From the NCBI GenBank assembly GCA_947463515.1, contig CANHRI010000018.1, forward strand, positions 1 through 41,920: 41,920 nt of DNA, read 5' to 3'. The stretch comes from Flavobacteriaceae bacterium (GTDB lineage: Bacteria > Bacteroidota > Bacteroidia > Flavobacteriales > Flavobacteriaceae). The position numbers and the translations under genes are program-made. Below the pieces are notes generated by a model. It did no database searches and was not told the origin of the DNA. It saw nothing but the letters and a program-made list of their open reading frames with translations. Of the stretch, positions 23,852 to 31,884 are shown one piece after another. How positions within the stretch are numbered: the stretch's first letter is position 1; every line of letters begins with the position of its first letter.

Positions 23852-24928
23852 TTAAAAACTATTGATCCATTGTTCCACCAATTGAAGCCCCTCCCGATGT
23901 TGCACTGAGCGTCCAAGAGCTGGCATGATGTGAAACATATCTGTAGTGGTTTGCATGCGGTAGTGGAGAATCGACTGGCCCACATTGTTGGGTTGTACAA
24001 TGCGTCCATTGTAGCCCGGTAATGTATGTAAGGCGCCCACGCCCACGCCCATGTTTTCGGGGTCGCTCGTGTCTGTATATTCCATACGTAAGGGATGCAC
24101 TTGCGCTTCTCCTCCTACACGGTGGCAATGGGCACAGTTGGCATCAAAATACGCCCGCACGCGTTCGGTAATCGGTAAAGAGGTGTTGTTGTAGTTCGGA
24201 ACGGTTGTTATCGACGAAGGCAAATTAGACTCCAAATACCCTGCATTTATCCATTGCGTCAATTGGTTTTGTGTTCCCGAATAATTCCAATTTAAATTTT
24301 GGGGTTTGATTCCAATCGGTGTTTTTTGCTGGGTTACCAAATCCCCGTGGCAGCGGTTACATTCTACCGTTGTATTTGGGGTTCTGTAGTTGAAGGTTAA
24401 GGTTTCACTGCCTTGTTGAATCGTGAGCGTCCGCGAAGTACTAGCGGTTTCAAGGAAAGCCTCCGTTTGTTCGGGATTCCAAATGTATTCGGCAAAAATC
24501 CAGCCTGTACTTTTTCGAATCATTACCCGCGTTTCTATAATTTTTGTTGTTAATCCAGGTATAACCGTATTGTAGTAAAAGACCTTAATCAACGCAGCAC
24601 CCACAGGTAGATTTAACACTTCACGATCACTAACATAGGTAGCTTTGGTGTTGTTGGGCATCCAAACAAAGCGTTTTTTTAAAGCATAATCTGTAAAAAG
24701 CTCACTGGAAGGTTGGTAGGGAAGGACTCCTGTCGCGGGGGTTAAATTTTTTAATTCCCCTTCAAAAAATCGATAATCCGACAATTTTGCATAGGGTACC
24801 TGCGTAAGATCGCATTGTACCGAACTTTGGGGTATCGGACTATATTCAGCATCATTCGACGAGCAGGAACTCATTAGCCCCAATAAAAGGAGACAGCCTA
24901 AAATTCCTTGTCGTCGAATCGTTTTCAT
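23852..24928 (-). CDS. Diheme c-type cytochrome lipoprotein (SO_2930-like)
   Basis: The 358-residue protein has a lipoprotein signal peptide (MKTIRRQGILGCLLLLGLMS, Cys in SSCSS), so it is membrane-attached in the periplasm or on the surface. Two heme-binding CxxCH motifs are at C190-H194 (CNRCH) and C265-H269 (CAHCH). A Met-rich C-terminal segment (MFHIMPALGR) could give a distal ligand. The long N-terminal region (FFEGELKNLTPATGVLPYQP) is typical of the SO_2930/HNE_0200-type cytochrome family as I recall it. It starts one base after the barrel gene stop, so it is the third gene of a tight TlpA-barrel-cytochrome operon. Inferred role: electron transfer in the envelope. Confidence 0.85.
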   Translation of the reverse strand: MKTIRRQGILGCLLLLGLMSSCSSNDAEYSPIPQSSVQCDLTQVPYAKLSDYRFFEGELKNLTPATGVLPYQPSSELFTDYALKKRFVWMPNNTKATYVSDREVLNLPVGAALIKVFYYNTVIPGLTTKIIETRVMIRKSTGWIFAEYIWNPEQTEAFLETASTSRTLTIQQGSETLTFNYRTPNTTVECNRCHGDLVTQQKTPIGIKPQNLNWNYSGTQNQLTQWINAGYLESNLPSSITTVPNYNNTSLPITERVRAYFDANCAHCHRVGGEAQVHPLRMEYTDTSDPENMGVGVGALHTLPGYNGRIVQPNNVGQSILHYRMQTTTDMFHIMPALGRSVQHREGLQLVEQWINSF

Positions 24929-24929
24929 T

Positions 24930-26630
24930 TTAAAAAGACGTATTAAACGTTAACGTGAGTCCCGAACTTTCAGGAACAAAACGACAAACACCACCCACAC
25001 AAACCAAACCGCCGCGTTGACGACCATAATTAATGCCTAAGCGGGTTGCTTTATTTCGGAAGGCGCCACCAATATTGTAGTAATGATTTCGATAATGACT
25101 CAAATCGTTACCATAGTTATACAAATCATAGACATACATTGAGAACTTGGAATTAAAGTTGAATTCAACTGTAGCGGCAGCCCAATTTTTCCGATCATAA
25201 TCTGCCCACATGTGTTCGCCCATGACGCGAATGGATTGTCCTTTATCAAATTTGTATATGGCTTCCCCAGCAACGATATGGGTATTTACTTCCCCGGCAG
25301 CATCTTCAATATACTGTCGGTTGTAATATTGCTTGATATAACTTACTTGAGTAAACCACTTATTGGACCATTTTTTGGTGATTTCAAAGTTAAAGTCCGA
25401 GAACATTCGTTGTCCAAACCCTAAGAAATCGGTGTCGTAATCTTGCGGATTGAAAATGAAGAATGTACCGCTTAATGCATTGTAATTCGAAAAATTCATG
25501 GCGACTTTAGTGCCATATTTTCCGCCCAAGGCTGTTCCTTTTTTAAAGTCGTAAAACATATCGATTTGCCCTCCAATTTCACCCGCTTTAACAAAGTCAG
25601 AACCTGCCAATAGTACATTGGGTTGGGCTTGATAGACATAAATATTGGCCAAATTGTAATGGTGTTGTTTGGTCAAGCTGGGAATAAAATTCATGATTCG
25701 ATCGTTGAACACATTTCCTTTGGCAGCCCGTTCTGAGAAGAACCCCATGTTTTCAAGACGTCGAAATGTACCATCAATACCAAACCCTTTTTTGGAATAC
25801 CCCATATTCAATAAAATGGCGCTTCCGGGTTTGATCAATCGATTGTCTATTTGTCCTGGTGCTTGTACAACTGCATCAGGCGATTTATAATTATATTCTC
25901 CCGACAAATAGAAGGATTGGTGGGTAAGACTGATTCGTCCGGCGTAGGCATTCGTCAAGGCATCAAAATTTGGATTCACGATATCCGTTTTTTCGTACCG
26001 CCCAACATAACTACCGCCCAAACTTAAGTCCGTTGTTTGCCATTTAAAAACTTTAGAGAGTCCCCATTCAAAGTCCCCGCCAAAAATTTGTGCATCGGTG
26101 ACATCAAATCCGGTACGTTGCTGTCCATAAACCATTTTTAAGGTAAAATGAGCTACAGGTTTTAAAATTACCCGTCCGCCGCGTAAGGCGTTGTTGATTC
26201 CTAAAGCACGGTCTTCCCAACTTCTAAAAAGTAAACCACTGCCAAATTGTTCATAGAAATATCCTGCGGTGGCTTCCAATTGATCGCCTTTGTATTGCAC
26301 AAAATAGGTGGCCACGTTGGTTCCGTTGAATTTGGGATTCATGTTCAACAAGGCATTTTGCTCATACGCCTCCCCTTGAATGCCAAAGGTCCATTTTTTA
26401 TAGTTGTAATTAAGAAATAAATAACTGTTGGAGCGCAAAGGTTCCTCGGGTTGCGCAGTAGGATTGTTAAACTCGTCTTTGAGTCCCTTGTCGTTCAAAT
26501 ACCATTGCGTGTTGGTTTCAAATCCACCGCTCAACACCCCAGAAGAATTGGTATTGTTTTGGGCATGAGACAAAAGAGAACCTAGTAAGAATCCGATGCA
26601 CGAAAGGCCAAAAAAGGAATTGTTTTTCAT
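24930..26630 (-). CDS. DUF6029-like outer-membrane beta-barrel protein
   Basis: The 566-residue exported protein has a signal peptide (MKNNSFFGLSCIGFLLGSLL, then SHAQ). After SGVLSGGFETNTQWYLNDKG, a series of amphipathic strands with aromatic girdles ends in LTLTFNTSF, a terminal Phe typical of outer-membrane barrels. The opening segment fits DUF6029 as I remember it. A Cys pair sits near the end (GGLVCVGGVCRFVP), in what may be an extracellular loop or periplasmic turn. It starts three bases after the TlpA gene stop and is followed by the cytochrome gene. Function unknown; its place between a thioredoxin and a cytochrome suggests an envelope redox or assembly role. Confidence 0.78.
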   Translation of the reverse strand: MKNNSFFGLSCIGFLLGSLLSHAQNNTNSSGVLSGGFETNTQWYLNDKGLKDEFNNPTAQPEEPLRSNSYLFLNYNYKKWTFGIQGEAYEQNALLNMNPKFNGTNVATYFVQYKGDQLEATAGYFYEQFGSGLLFRSWEDRALGINNALRGGRVILKPVAHFTLKMVYGQQRTGFDVTDAQIFGGDFEWGLSKVFKWQTTDLSLGGSYVGRYEKTDIVNPNFDALTNAYAGRISLTHQSFYLSGEYNYKSPDAVVQAPGQIDNRLIKPGSAILLNMGYSKKGFGIDGTFRRLENMGFFSERAAKGNVFNDRIMNFIPSLTKQHHYNLANIYVYQAQPNVLLAGSDFVKAGEIGGQIDMFYDFKKGTALGGKYGTKVAMNFSNYNALSGTFFIFNPQDYDTDFLGFGQRMFSDFNFEITKKWSNKWFTQVSYIKQYYNRQYIEDAAGEVNTHIVAGEAIYKFDKGQSIRVMGEHMWADYDRKNWAAATVEFNFNSKFSMYVYDLYNYGNDLSHYRNHYYNIGGAFRNKATRLGINYGRQRGGLVCVGGVCRFVPESSGLTLTFNTSF

Positions 26631-26633
26631 GAA

Positions 26634-27110
26634 TTATAATTGCTTCAATTTGGCTAATAATGCAGCTTCACTTCCAGGTACATACCCGTTTTGGATGTGT
26701 ACGATTTGTCCGTTTTTGACCACAATAGTGTAGGGGATATTCACAATGGTCAAGGCTCTTTTTAAATCTTGATTGGTGTCCAATAAAATAGTATAAGGCC
26801 ATCCTTTCCCATTGACCAAAGGCTTTACTCGTTTTTGGGTGCGCGCATCGTCGGTGGAAACCGCAATAACTTCCAAATTGAGTTCTTTTTTCCAGTCCTC
26901 GATCACATCATTCAATTCGTCCAATTCATTGATACAAGGGCCGCACCAAGTTGCCCAAAAAGAGACAATATAGAGTTTGTCTTTTTCTGCAAAATCGCGG
27001 TTTAATACAACGGATTTTCCTTCAAGATTGGTTAGTGTAACTTCAGGTAATGTGCTTTGTGCAGTTGTTAAAAAACTAGAAAGCAAGAGTAAAAAAAATA
27101 TATTTTTCAT
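26634..27110 (-). CDS. TlpA-family thioredoxin-like protein, exported
   Basis: The 158-residue protein has an N-terminal signal peptide (MKNIFFLLLLSSFLTTAQ) and a single thioredoxin/AhpC-TSA fold. The active site is C56-G-P-C59 in SFWATWCGPCINELDEL, and the cis-Pro is in NIPYTIVV. It is probably a periplasmic disulphide reductase or isomerase, as in cytochrome c maturation or oxidative repair. It is the first gene of the operon with the barrel and the diheme cytochrome, and divergent from the Omp28 lipoprotein gene. A role in reducing the cytochrome's heme-binding cysteines before heme attachment is a fair guess. Confidence 0.93.
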   Translation of the reverse strand: MKNIFFLLLLSSFLTTAQSTLPEVTLTNLEGKSVVLNRDFAEKDKLYIVSFWATWCGPCINELDELNDVIEDWKKELNLEVIAVSTDDARTQKRVKPLVNGKGWPYTILLDTNQDLKRALTIVNIPYTIVVKNGQIVHIQNGYVPGSEAALLAKLKQL

Positions 27111-27208
27111 TATTCACGGGTAAGGTGCTACAAATAAATAAATAATATTATAAATTTAAAAGATTTTTCTTTTTATTTGTATGCTTTAAATTTTAAATTG
27201 AATTTGCT
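27111..27208. promoter_or_regulatory. Divergent promoter region of TlpA operon and Omp28 lipoprotein
   Basis: A 98-base, extremely AT-rich spacer between divergent starts. TTTATTTG on the minus strand differs from TAnnTTTG at one position. No exact -7 box or operator is visible in either direction. Confidence 0.4.
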
Positions 27209-28072
27209 ATGAAATTTAAGATCACAACGGCTTTTTTAGCAATGGTTTTACTACTGGTTTCTTGTCAAGATACCGAGATTATTGAAAACCGTCCTGATGG
27301 ATCGTCAACCGCGCCTCCTATTTCTGGATACTTCAAAAAAAACGTTTTAATCGAGGATTATACGGGAACTTGGTGTGGGAATTGCACCCGTGTGGCTTGG
27401 GCAATTGAGGAAGCAAAAGTGGCCTCTGATAAAGTAGTTTCTGTGGCTATTCACAATGGGAATGATCCTTTCCATTTCCAAGGGATTGCGCCTTTAAAGA
27501 ATTTAATTTTACCCAATTCTCCTTTAGCATTACCTGTTTCTCGATTAAACCGCATGATTGTTTGGGGTTTTCCTGAAACGTCAAATGTGCAACAGGCTTT
27601 GGATTTAACATCAAATAACTCGACTATTGGTTTGGCCATGAACTCCACTGTAGACAACGGGAATATCAATTTGGATGTTAAAATCAAATGCTTGGACGAT
27701 TATCAAAACCTTAAGTTAGTGGTGTATTTATTGGAAGACAAATTGTATTTCAACCAACGAAACTACTACAACGATTTGTATAATGGGGTGAATCCTATTC
27801 CTAATTTTGAGCACAATCATGTGTTGCGCGCTTCGTTAACGAATATCGTTGGGGAATCAATCACAGGAGCCGTGAATGGTGCAACACTCACCCGCAATTT
27901 CTCTATTCCAATTCCTACTATAACACCACCCTCTAATTTTCCTAATGCGCCTCAAATTAACCCGCAAAACATCAGTTTTGTGGCCTTTGTTACCCGAGGT
28001 GAGGATAATATAGTGATCAATGCTAGGGAGGCGAAAGCCAATGAAAATCAAAACTTTCAAGAAAATCCATAA
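27209..28072 (+). CDS. Omp28-family outer-membrane lipoprotein with CxxC thioredoxin motif
   Basis: The 287-residue protein has a lipobox, LLVSC (C19), after a hydrophobic signal. KNVLIEDYTGTWCGNCTRVA carries C56-G-N-C59 in the Omp28-type thioredoxin-like start. The rest is beta-rich and matches the Omp28 family pattern (SVAIHNGNDPFHF, SRLNRMIVWG). Omp28 of Porphyromonas gingivalis is a surface lipoprotein of disputed function, formerly called an adhesin; the CxxC suggests a redox role. It is divergent from the TlpA operon and ends at a terminator. Confidence 0.88.
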   Translation: MKFKITTAFLAMVLLLVSCQDTEIIENRPDGSSTAPPISGYFKKNVLIEDYTGTWCGNCTRVAWAIEEAKVASDKVVSVAIHNGNDPFHFQGIAPLKNLILPNSPLALPVSRLNRMIVWGFPETSNVQQALDLTSNNSTIGLAMNSTVDNGNINLDVKIKCLDDYQNLKLVVYLLEDKLYFNQRNYYNDLYNGVNPIPNFEHNHVLRASLTNIVGESITGAVNGATLTRNFSIPIPTITPPSNFPNAPQINPQNISFVAFVTRGEDNIVINAREAKANENQNFQENP

Positions 28073-28083
28073 AGAAATACCTC

Positions 28084-28114
28084 AAAGGCTGTTCCAATCG
28101 AACAGCCTTTTTTT
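28084..28114 (+). terminator. Terminator of the Omp28 lipoprotein gene
   Basis: AAAGGCTGTTC pairs perfectly with GAACAGCCTTT around a 5-base loop and is followed by a run of seven Ts. Confidence 0.85.
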
Positions 28115-28134
28115 ATAGAAGAAATCCTTGTTTT

Positions 28135-28302
28135 ATGAAATTTTTAGCGCTATTCCTTCAATCGGCCATCGATAAAAAACTCCAAGAAGCACCTGATAAC
28201 GGCTATGCCATCGGCGTTTGGATTGGAAACCTATTGCCTTTTGTGGTTTTGGTGGGCTTGGCCTATCTGCTTTATTACCGTTCTAAAAACCGAAAGGATT
28301 AG
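28135..28302 (+). CDS. Small membrane protein, 55 residues
   Basis: Starting at ATG 28135, the frame reads MKFLALFLQSAIDKKLQEAP, then DNGYAIGVWIGNLL and one transmembrane helix, and ends in a basic tail (YYRSKNRKD). An amphipathic N-terminal stretch precedes the helix. Spacing from the upstream terminator and to queD (35 bases) fits a real gene. I recall similar short flavobacterial proteins but no function. Base composition and codon use look like its neighbours. Confidence 0.68.
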   Translation: MKFLALFLQSAIDKKLQEAPDNGYAIGVWIGNLLPFVVLVGLAYLLYYRSKNRKD

Positions 28303-28312
28303 AATAAAACCG

Positions 28313-28320
28313 TATTTTTG
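28313..28320 (+). promoter_or_regulatory. -7 promoter element of queD
   Basis: TATTTTTG matches TAnnTTTG, 17 bases upstream of the ATG. No -33 TTG is seen. Confidence 0.4.
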
Positions 28321-28337
28321 CCGGGTAAATTACCAGT

Positions 28338-28790
28338 ATGAGTACCATTCGAATCACCAAACAATTTAGTTTTGAAACCGGACATGCCTTGTATGGCTAT
28401 GATGGAAAATGTAAAAACGTTCACGGGCACAGTTACAAGTTATCGGTCACTGTAATCGGTCAGCCGATCACCGATACTTCTAATGTGAAATACGGAATGG
28501 TAATTGATTTTACCGATTTAAAAAAAATCGTGAAAGAAGAAATTGTAGATGTGTTTGACCATGCGACGGTATTCAATAAAAATACGCCTCATATTGAATT
28601 GGCTCAGGAGCTACAACAGCGCGGGCATCACGTTATTTTGGTCGATTACCAACCCACGAGTGAAAATATGGTGATTGATTTTGCGGCTAAAATTAGCAAC
28701 CGACTTCCCGCTAATATTCAACTTTTTTCGTTACGACTACAAGAAACGGAGACGTCTTATGCCGAATGGTATGCGTCTGATAATGCGTAA
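28338..28790 (+). CDS. queD: 6-carboxytetrahydropterin synthase / PTPS-family protein
   Basis: The 150-residue protein has the PTPS fold signature: FSFETGHALYG with the first zinc His, and CKNVHGHSYKL (catalytic Cys, then HxH zinc pair). HATVFN supplies the conserved downstream Asp/His pair. QueD converts dihydroneopterin triphosphate to 6-carboxytetrahydropterin in queuosine synthesis. The CxxxHxH spacing favours QueD over eukaryote-type PTPS. It is followed after two bases by lpxH on the same strand, so the two are co-transcribed. Confidence 0.9.
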   Translation: MSTIRITKQFSFETGHALYGYDGKCKNVHGHSYKLSVTVIGQPITDTSNVKYGMVIDFTDLKKIVKEEIVDVFDHATVFNKNTPHIELAQELQQRGHHVILVDYQPTSENMVIDFAAKISNRLPANIQLFSLRLQETETSYAEWYASDNA

Positions 28791-28792
28791 GT

Positions 28793-29539
28793 ATGGCCAA
28801 AAAAATCTATTTTGCTTCCGACCAACATTTGGGTGCTCCGACAGCCGAAGCGAGCTTTCCGCGCGAACAAAAGTTTGTAGCCTGGCTTGACACCGTGAAG
28901 CAAGATGCGGAGGCTATTTTTTTGCTCGGGGATTTATTTGATTTTTGGTTTGAATATAAAACCGTGGTTCCCAAAGGCTTTGTGCGCGTTCTTGGAAAAT
29001 TGGCTGAAATTCGCGACAGTGGGATACCCATTTACTTCTTTGTGGGGAACCATGATCTGTGGATGCACGATTATTTTGAAAAGGAATTGAATATTCCCGT
29101 GTACCACGACAACCAAACATTTACGTTTTACGGCAAGTCGTTTCTCATTGGCCACGGCGATGGCAAAGGACCTGGCGATAAAGGCTACAAACGCATGAAA
29201 AAAGTGTTTACCCATCCGGTCTCCAAATGGGTTTATCGCTGGTTGCATCCCGATTTGGGCGTAAAGTTAGCCCAATACCTTTCGGTTAAAAACAAATTGA
29301 TTTCGGGAGAAGCCGATGTGAAGTTTTTAGGCGAGGACAACGAATGGCTGGTGCAATATTGCAAACTAAAACTAGAAACCCAACACTTCGATTACTTTGT
29401 CTTTGGTCACCGTCACCTGCCCATGACGATTACATTAAATGAGCAATCAACCTATATCAATCTCGGGGATTGGATTGGGTATTTTACCTACGGGGTTTTT
29501 GATGGAACCCAAATGACGCTAGAAAAATTTGAGCTATAA
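28793..29539 (+). CDS. lpxH: UDP-2,3-diacylglucosamine diphosphatase
   Basis: This 248-residue metallophosphoesterase has the five dimetal motifs: ASDQHLGAP, LLGDLFDFWFEY, VGNHDLWM, IGHGDGKGPG and VFGHRHLPM. The GDLFDFW context and size match bacteroidete LpxH, which removes UMP from UDP-2,3-diacylglucosamine in lipid A synthesis at the inner membrane. It follows queD with a two-base gap. Its end overlaps the convergent gene by six bases, with no terminator between them. Confidence 0.88.
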   Translation: MAKKIYFASDQHLGAPTAEASFPREQKFVAWLDTVKQDAEAIFLLGDLFDFWFEYKTVVPKGFVRVLGKLAEIRDSGIPIYFFVGNHDLWMHDYFEKELNIPVYHDNQTFTFYGKSFLIGHGDGKGPGDKGYKRMKKVFTHPVSKWVYRWLHPDLGVKLAQYLSVKNKLISGEADVKFLGEDNEWLVQYCKLKLETQHFDYFVFGHRHLPMTITLNEQSTYINLGDWIGYFTYGVFDGTQMTLEKFEL

Positions 29540-30478
29540 TTTTCGCCCAATCAAATTGACGGCTGGCGTGCGAATCGTACTTTTACTGGGCTTTTTGTAA
29601 AAGTAAAACGCAAAATCATAATTGATCCAAATATTGGCATTGAATAATTCTTCCGTTTCCTTTTCGGTAACTACGTCACGATATTTGGTATAAAAGTTGA
29701 TTTCCTCCGAACATTGAAACTTGACTAAGGTTTGCTCTTCAAATGGAGGATAAATTACGGTTTGATTGGCGTCATAATAGTCGACTAATTCAATGGAAAC
29801 CAAAATTTCTTCTCCTGGCGTTAAGGTATAATCGACAGGGGTGTTGATTTTGTTTTTTTGTTTAGGGTCTAGTGTTTGAACCGGTGAAATGTACACGGGG
29901 ATGGCCTGCAGGGGTGAAATGTTGGTTCGTTGTATGATTTCTCTATTCACTACTACTTTATAAAAAAGAATGCGGTATTTCGTGGGATGCACTACTTTTT
30001 TGACATACCATTGTACCTTTTCTAGCGCCAAATCAAAAGGGTATTCATTGGTAAGCAGTAGGCCAAAAAACAATTGCTTTTGCAAATACATGCCGCTGGA
30101 ATTGGGTAAAATGCGGTTTTGTTCGCCCAAGGTAATTTTTTCGGGAAGGGATCCCACCACGACTTCATCCAGTTCATAGATTTTTTTTTTGAGATAGATG
30201 ATATCGGTTAGACTATCTCGGAAATAGCCTTTGGGTTCGAAATTAAATTTGGAAAAAGTAATTGAATCATAGGGAATTTCAGGCAAAGCAAGTGCTTCTT
30301 TTTCGGGAGAAATGCCTTCAAAGACTTTCTTTTTTTGGAGAAAAAGGTGGAAATTCACTTCGGGTAAAAATTCGCTAGTTTCTTCATCCAAAGGAAGTAT
30401 TCGTTGGATTTGCCCTGAAACAGAATTGGTGACGAGTAAAAATAGGCTTAGACAAAATATTTGTTGGATTCGTTTCAT
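29534..30478 (-). CDS. Exported protein of unknown function with carboxypeptidase-regulatory-like N-terminus
   Basis: The 314-residue protein has a signal peptide (MKRIQQIFCLSLFLLVTNSV, then SGQ). The segment to about residue 110 ends in YELDEVVVG, the same 'L-x-E-V-V-V' ending seen in carboxypeptidase-regulatory-like domains of bacteroidete outer-membrane proteins. The remainder is beta-strand rich with no catalytic motif I can see. I do not recognise a characterised family. It sits alone on its strand, between convergent lpxH and the palindromic repeat downstream of the MFS gene. Confidence 0.75.
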   Translation of the reverse strand: MKRIQQIFCLSLFLLVTNSVSGQIQRILPLDEETSEFLPEVNFHLFLQKKKVFEGISPEKEALALPEIPYDSITFSKFNFEPKGYFRDSLTDIIYLKKKIYELDEVVVGSLPEKITLGEQNRILPNSSGMYLQKQLFFGLLLTNEYPFDLALEKVQWYVKKVVHPTKYRILFYKVVVNREIIQRTNISPLQAIPVYISPVQTLDPKQKNKINTPVDYTLTPGEEILVSIELVDYYDANQTVIYPPFEEQTLVKFQCSEEINFYTKYRDVVTEKETEELFNANIWINYDFAFYFYKKPSKSTIRTPAVNLIGRKL

Positions 30479-30530
30479 GGGTTGAAGATACGGTTTTTAC
30501 CTTCATGATTTGAAAACAAGGCGTCTATTC

Positions 30531-30590
30531 AGCCCCGATCCTAGCGGTATCCCCCGATTTTTATCGGGGATATAGCGGAGAGCGGGATCG
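30531..30590. repeat. Imperfect palindromic intergenic element
   Basis: TATCCCCCGAT (30548-30558) pairs with ATCGGGGATA (30563-30572) through 10 base pairs, with one bulged C and a TTTT loop. CGATCC (30536-30541) and GGATCG (30585-30590) form an outer pair. The hexamer TAGCGG sits directly on each side of the central stem as a direct repeat. Without a T-run it is not a simple terminator. From memory it resembles an abundant flavobacterial intergenic repeat, possibly the kind filed as a Flavo-1-type motif; I cannot confirm that. Confidence 0.6.
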
Positions 30591-30627
30591 TGTTGCTAAG
30601 AACGATGGAGTTGTTGCTGCCTAAAAA

Positions 30628-31884
30628 TTATAATTCTTCAATTTTTTTATGAATGTCCAATTTCCGGAAGGAAGGCGAGAGTAATCCCGTAGCCGTCACC
30701 GTTAATAGCGTCATCGTGCCGCCAAAAACCACTGCGGTCACCGTACCCATCAATTTGGCCGTAACGCCGCTTTCAAATGCGCCCAATTCATTGGACGAAC
30801 CCACAAAAATGGAATTCACCGAAGAAACCCGTCCGCGCATGTGGTCGGGCGTTTCCAGTTGTAAAATGGTTTGCCGAATAACCACCGAAACGCCGTCAAA
30901 TATACCACTGAGGAATAAAGCGGCTACCGAAAGCCAGAAGTACGTTGAGAGACCGAAGACAATCATACACACGCCAAACAGAAATATGGCCACCAGTAAT
31001 TTCATCCCTGCATTTTTGTTCAGCGGAATGTAAGCCGCGAGGATCATGGTGAGAAACGAACCCACTGCGGGAGCTGCGCGCAAAATGCCAAATCCTTCGG
31101 AACCTACTTTTAAAATATCTTGGGCAAATACGGGTAGTAAGGCAATAGCGCCCCCGAAGAGCACGGCGATCATGTCTAGCGTGATGGCGTTTAAGATGGT
31201 TTTGTTGTGAAAAACAAAGCGCACACCTTCTTTTAAACTTTGCATCATGGGTTCGCCGATTTTGGTATTTAAAATAGGTTTCTTCTCAATTTGCGTTAGA
31301 AAAAGTAAGGCCAAGACCGTACAACCAAACACAAAGCACAAAGAATAATGCACCCCAAAATAGCGAATGGCAATTCCCGAAACCGCTGGTCCTGTTACCG
31401 CCGCAATTTGCCACACCGAACTACTCCAGGTAGAAGCGTTGGGGTAGACTTTTTTGGGAATTAACTGACCTAACAGTGAAAATACGGAAGGTGTGATAAA
31501 GGCACGCACCAATCCCCCACAAAATACTAGGGCATAGATGGCATACAGCAAATTTTGAGCAGCAAAGTTCGCTTTAATAGCCGGAAGAGTTAGGGCAAAC
31601 AAGCCGAGACTGATGAGTGAAAAAGCTATTAAACATTTGACCAACAGGCTTTTCTTTTCGTTTTGATCGACGATATGTCCCGCAAAAAGCGCCATGCTCA
31701 CGGCGGGGATGATTTCCATCAAACCAATAATTCCCAACGATAGCGGATCTTTTGTCATGGAATACACTTCCCATTCGATAATGACAAATTGCATCGACCA
31801 GGCGAAGACCAAGGCAAAGCGCATGAGGAGGAAGAAGTTAAATTCGCGAAAGCGCAGGGCTTCGTAGGGGTCGTTTTTAGTCAT
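30628..31884 (-). CDS. MFS transporter, enterobactin-exporter-like (MFS_3) branch
   Basis: The 418-residue protein has about 12 hydrophobic segments. GLMEIIPAVSMALFAGHIVDQ is the conserved loop between helices 2 and 3 of the family, and VRQTILQLETPDHMRGRVSSVNSIFV is the matching cytoplasmic segment of the second half. These are the signatures of the EntS-like/MFS_3 group. Substrate cannot be inferred; drug or siderophore export are the usual guesses. The start lies inside recJ (8-base overlap), so it is translated from the recJ transcript. Confidence 0.88.
   Translation of the reverse strand: MTKNDPYEALRFREFNFFLLMRFALVFAWSMQFVIIEWEVYSMTKDPLSLGIIGLMEIIPAVSMALFAGHIVDQNEKKSLLVKCLIAFSLISLGLFALTLPAIKANFAAQNLLYAIYALVFCGGLVRAFITPSVFSLLGQLIPKKVYPNASTWSSSVWQIAAVTGPAVSGIAIRYFGVHYSLCFVFGCTVLALLFLTQIEKKPILNTKIGEPMMQSLKEGVRFVFHNKTILNAITLDMIAVLFGGAIALLPVFAQDILKVGSEGFGILRAAPAVGSFLTMILAAYIPLNKNAGMKLLVAIFLFGVCMIVFGLSTYFWLSVAALFLSGIFDGVSVVIRQTILQLETPDHMRGRVSSVNSIFVGSSNELGAFESGVTAKLMGTVTAVVFGGTMTLLTVTATGLLSPSFRKLDIHKKIEEL

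Noticed and set aside
30531-30590. Simple intrinsic terminator of the MFS gene
   Set aside because: The stem is long but no T-run follows on the minus strand, and the flanking direct repeats point to a repeat element.
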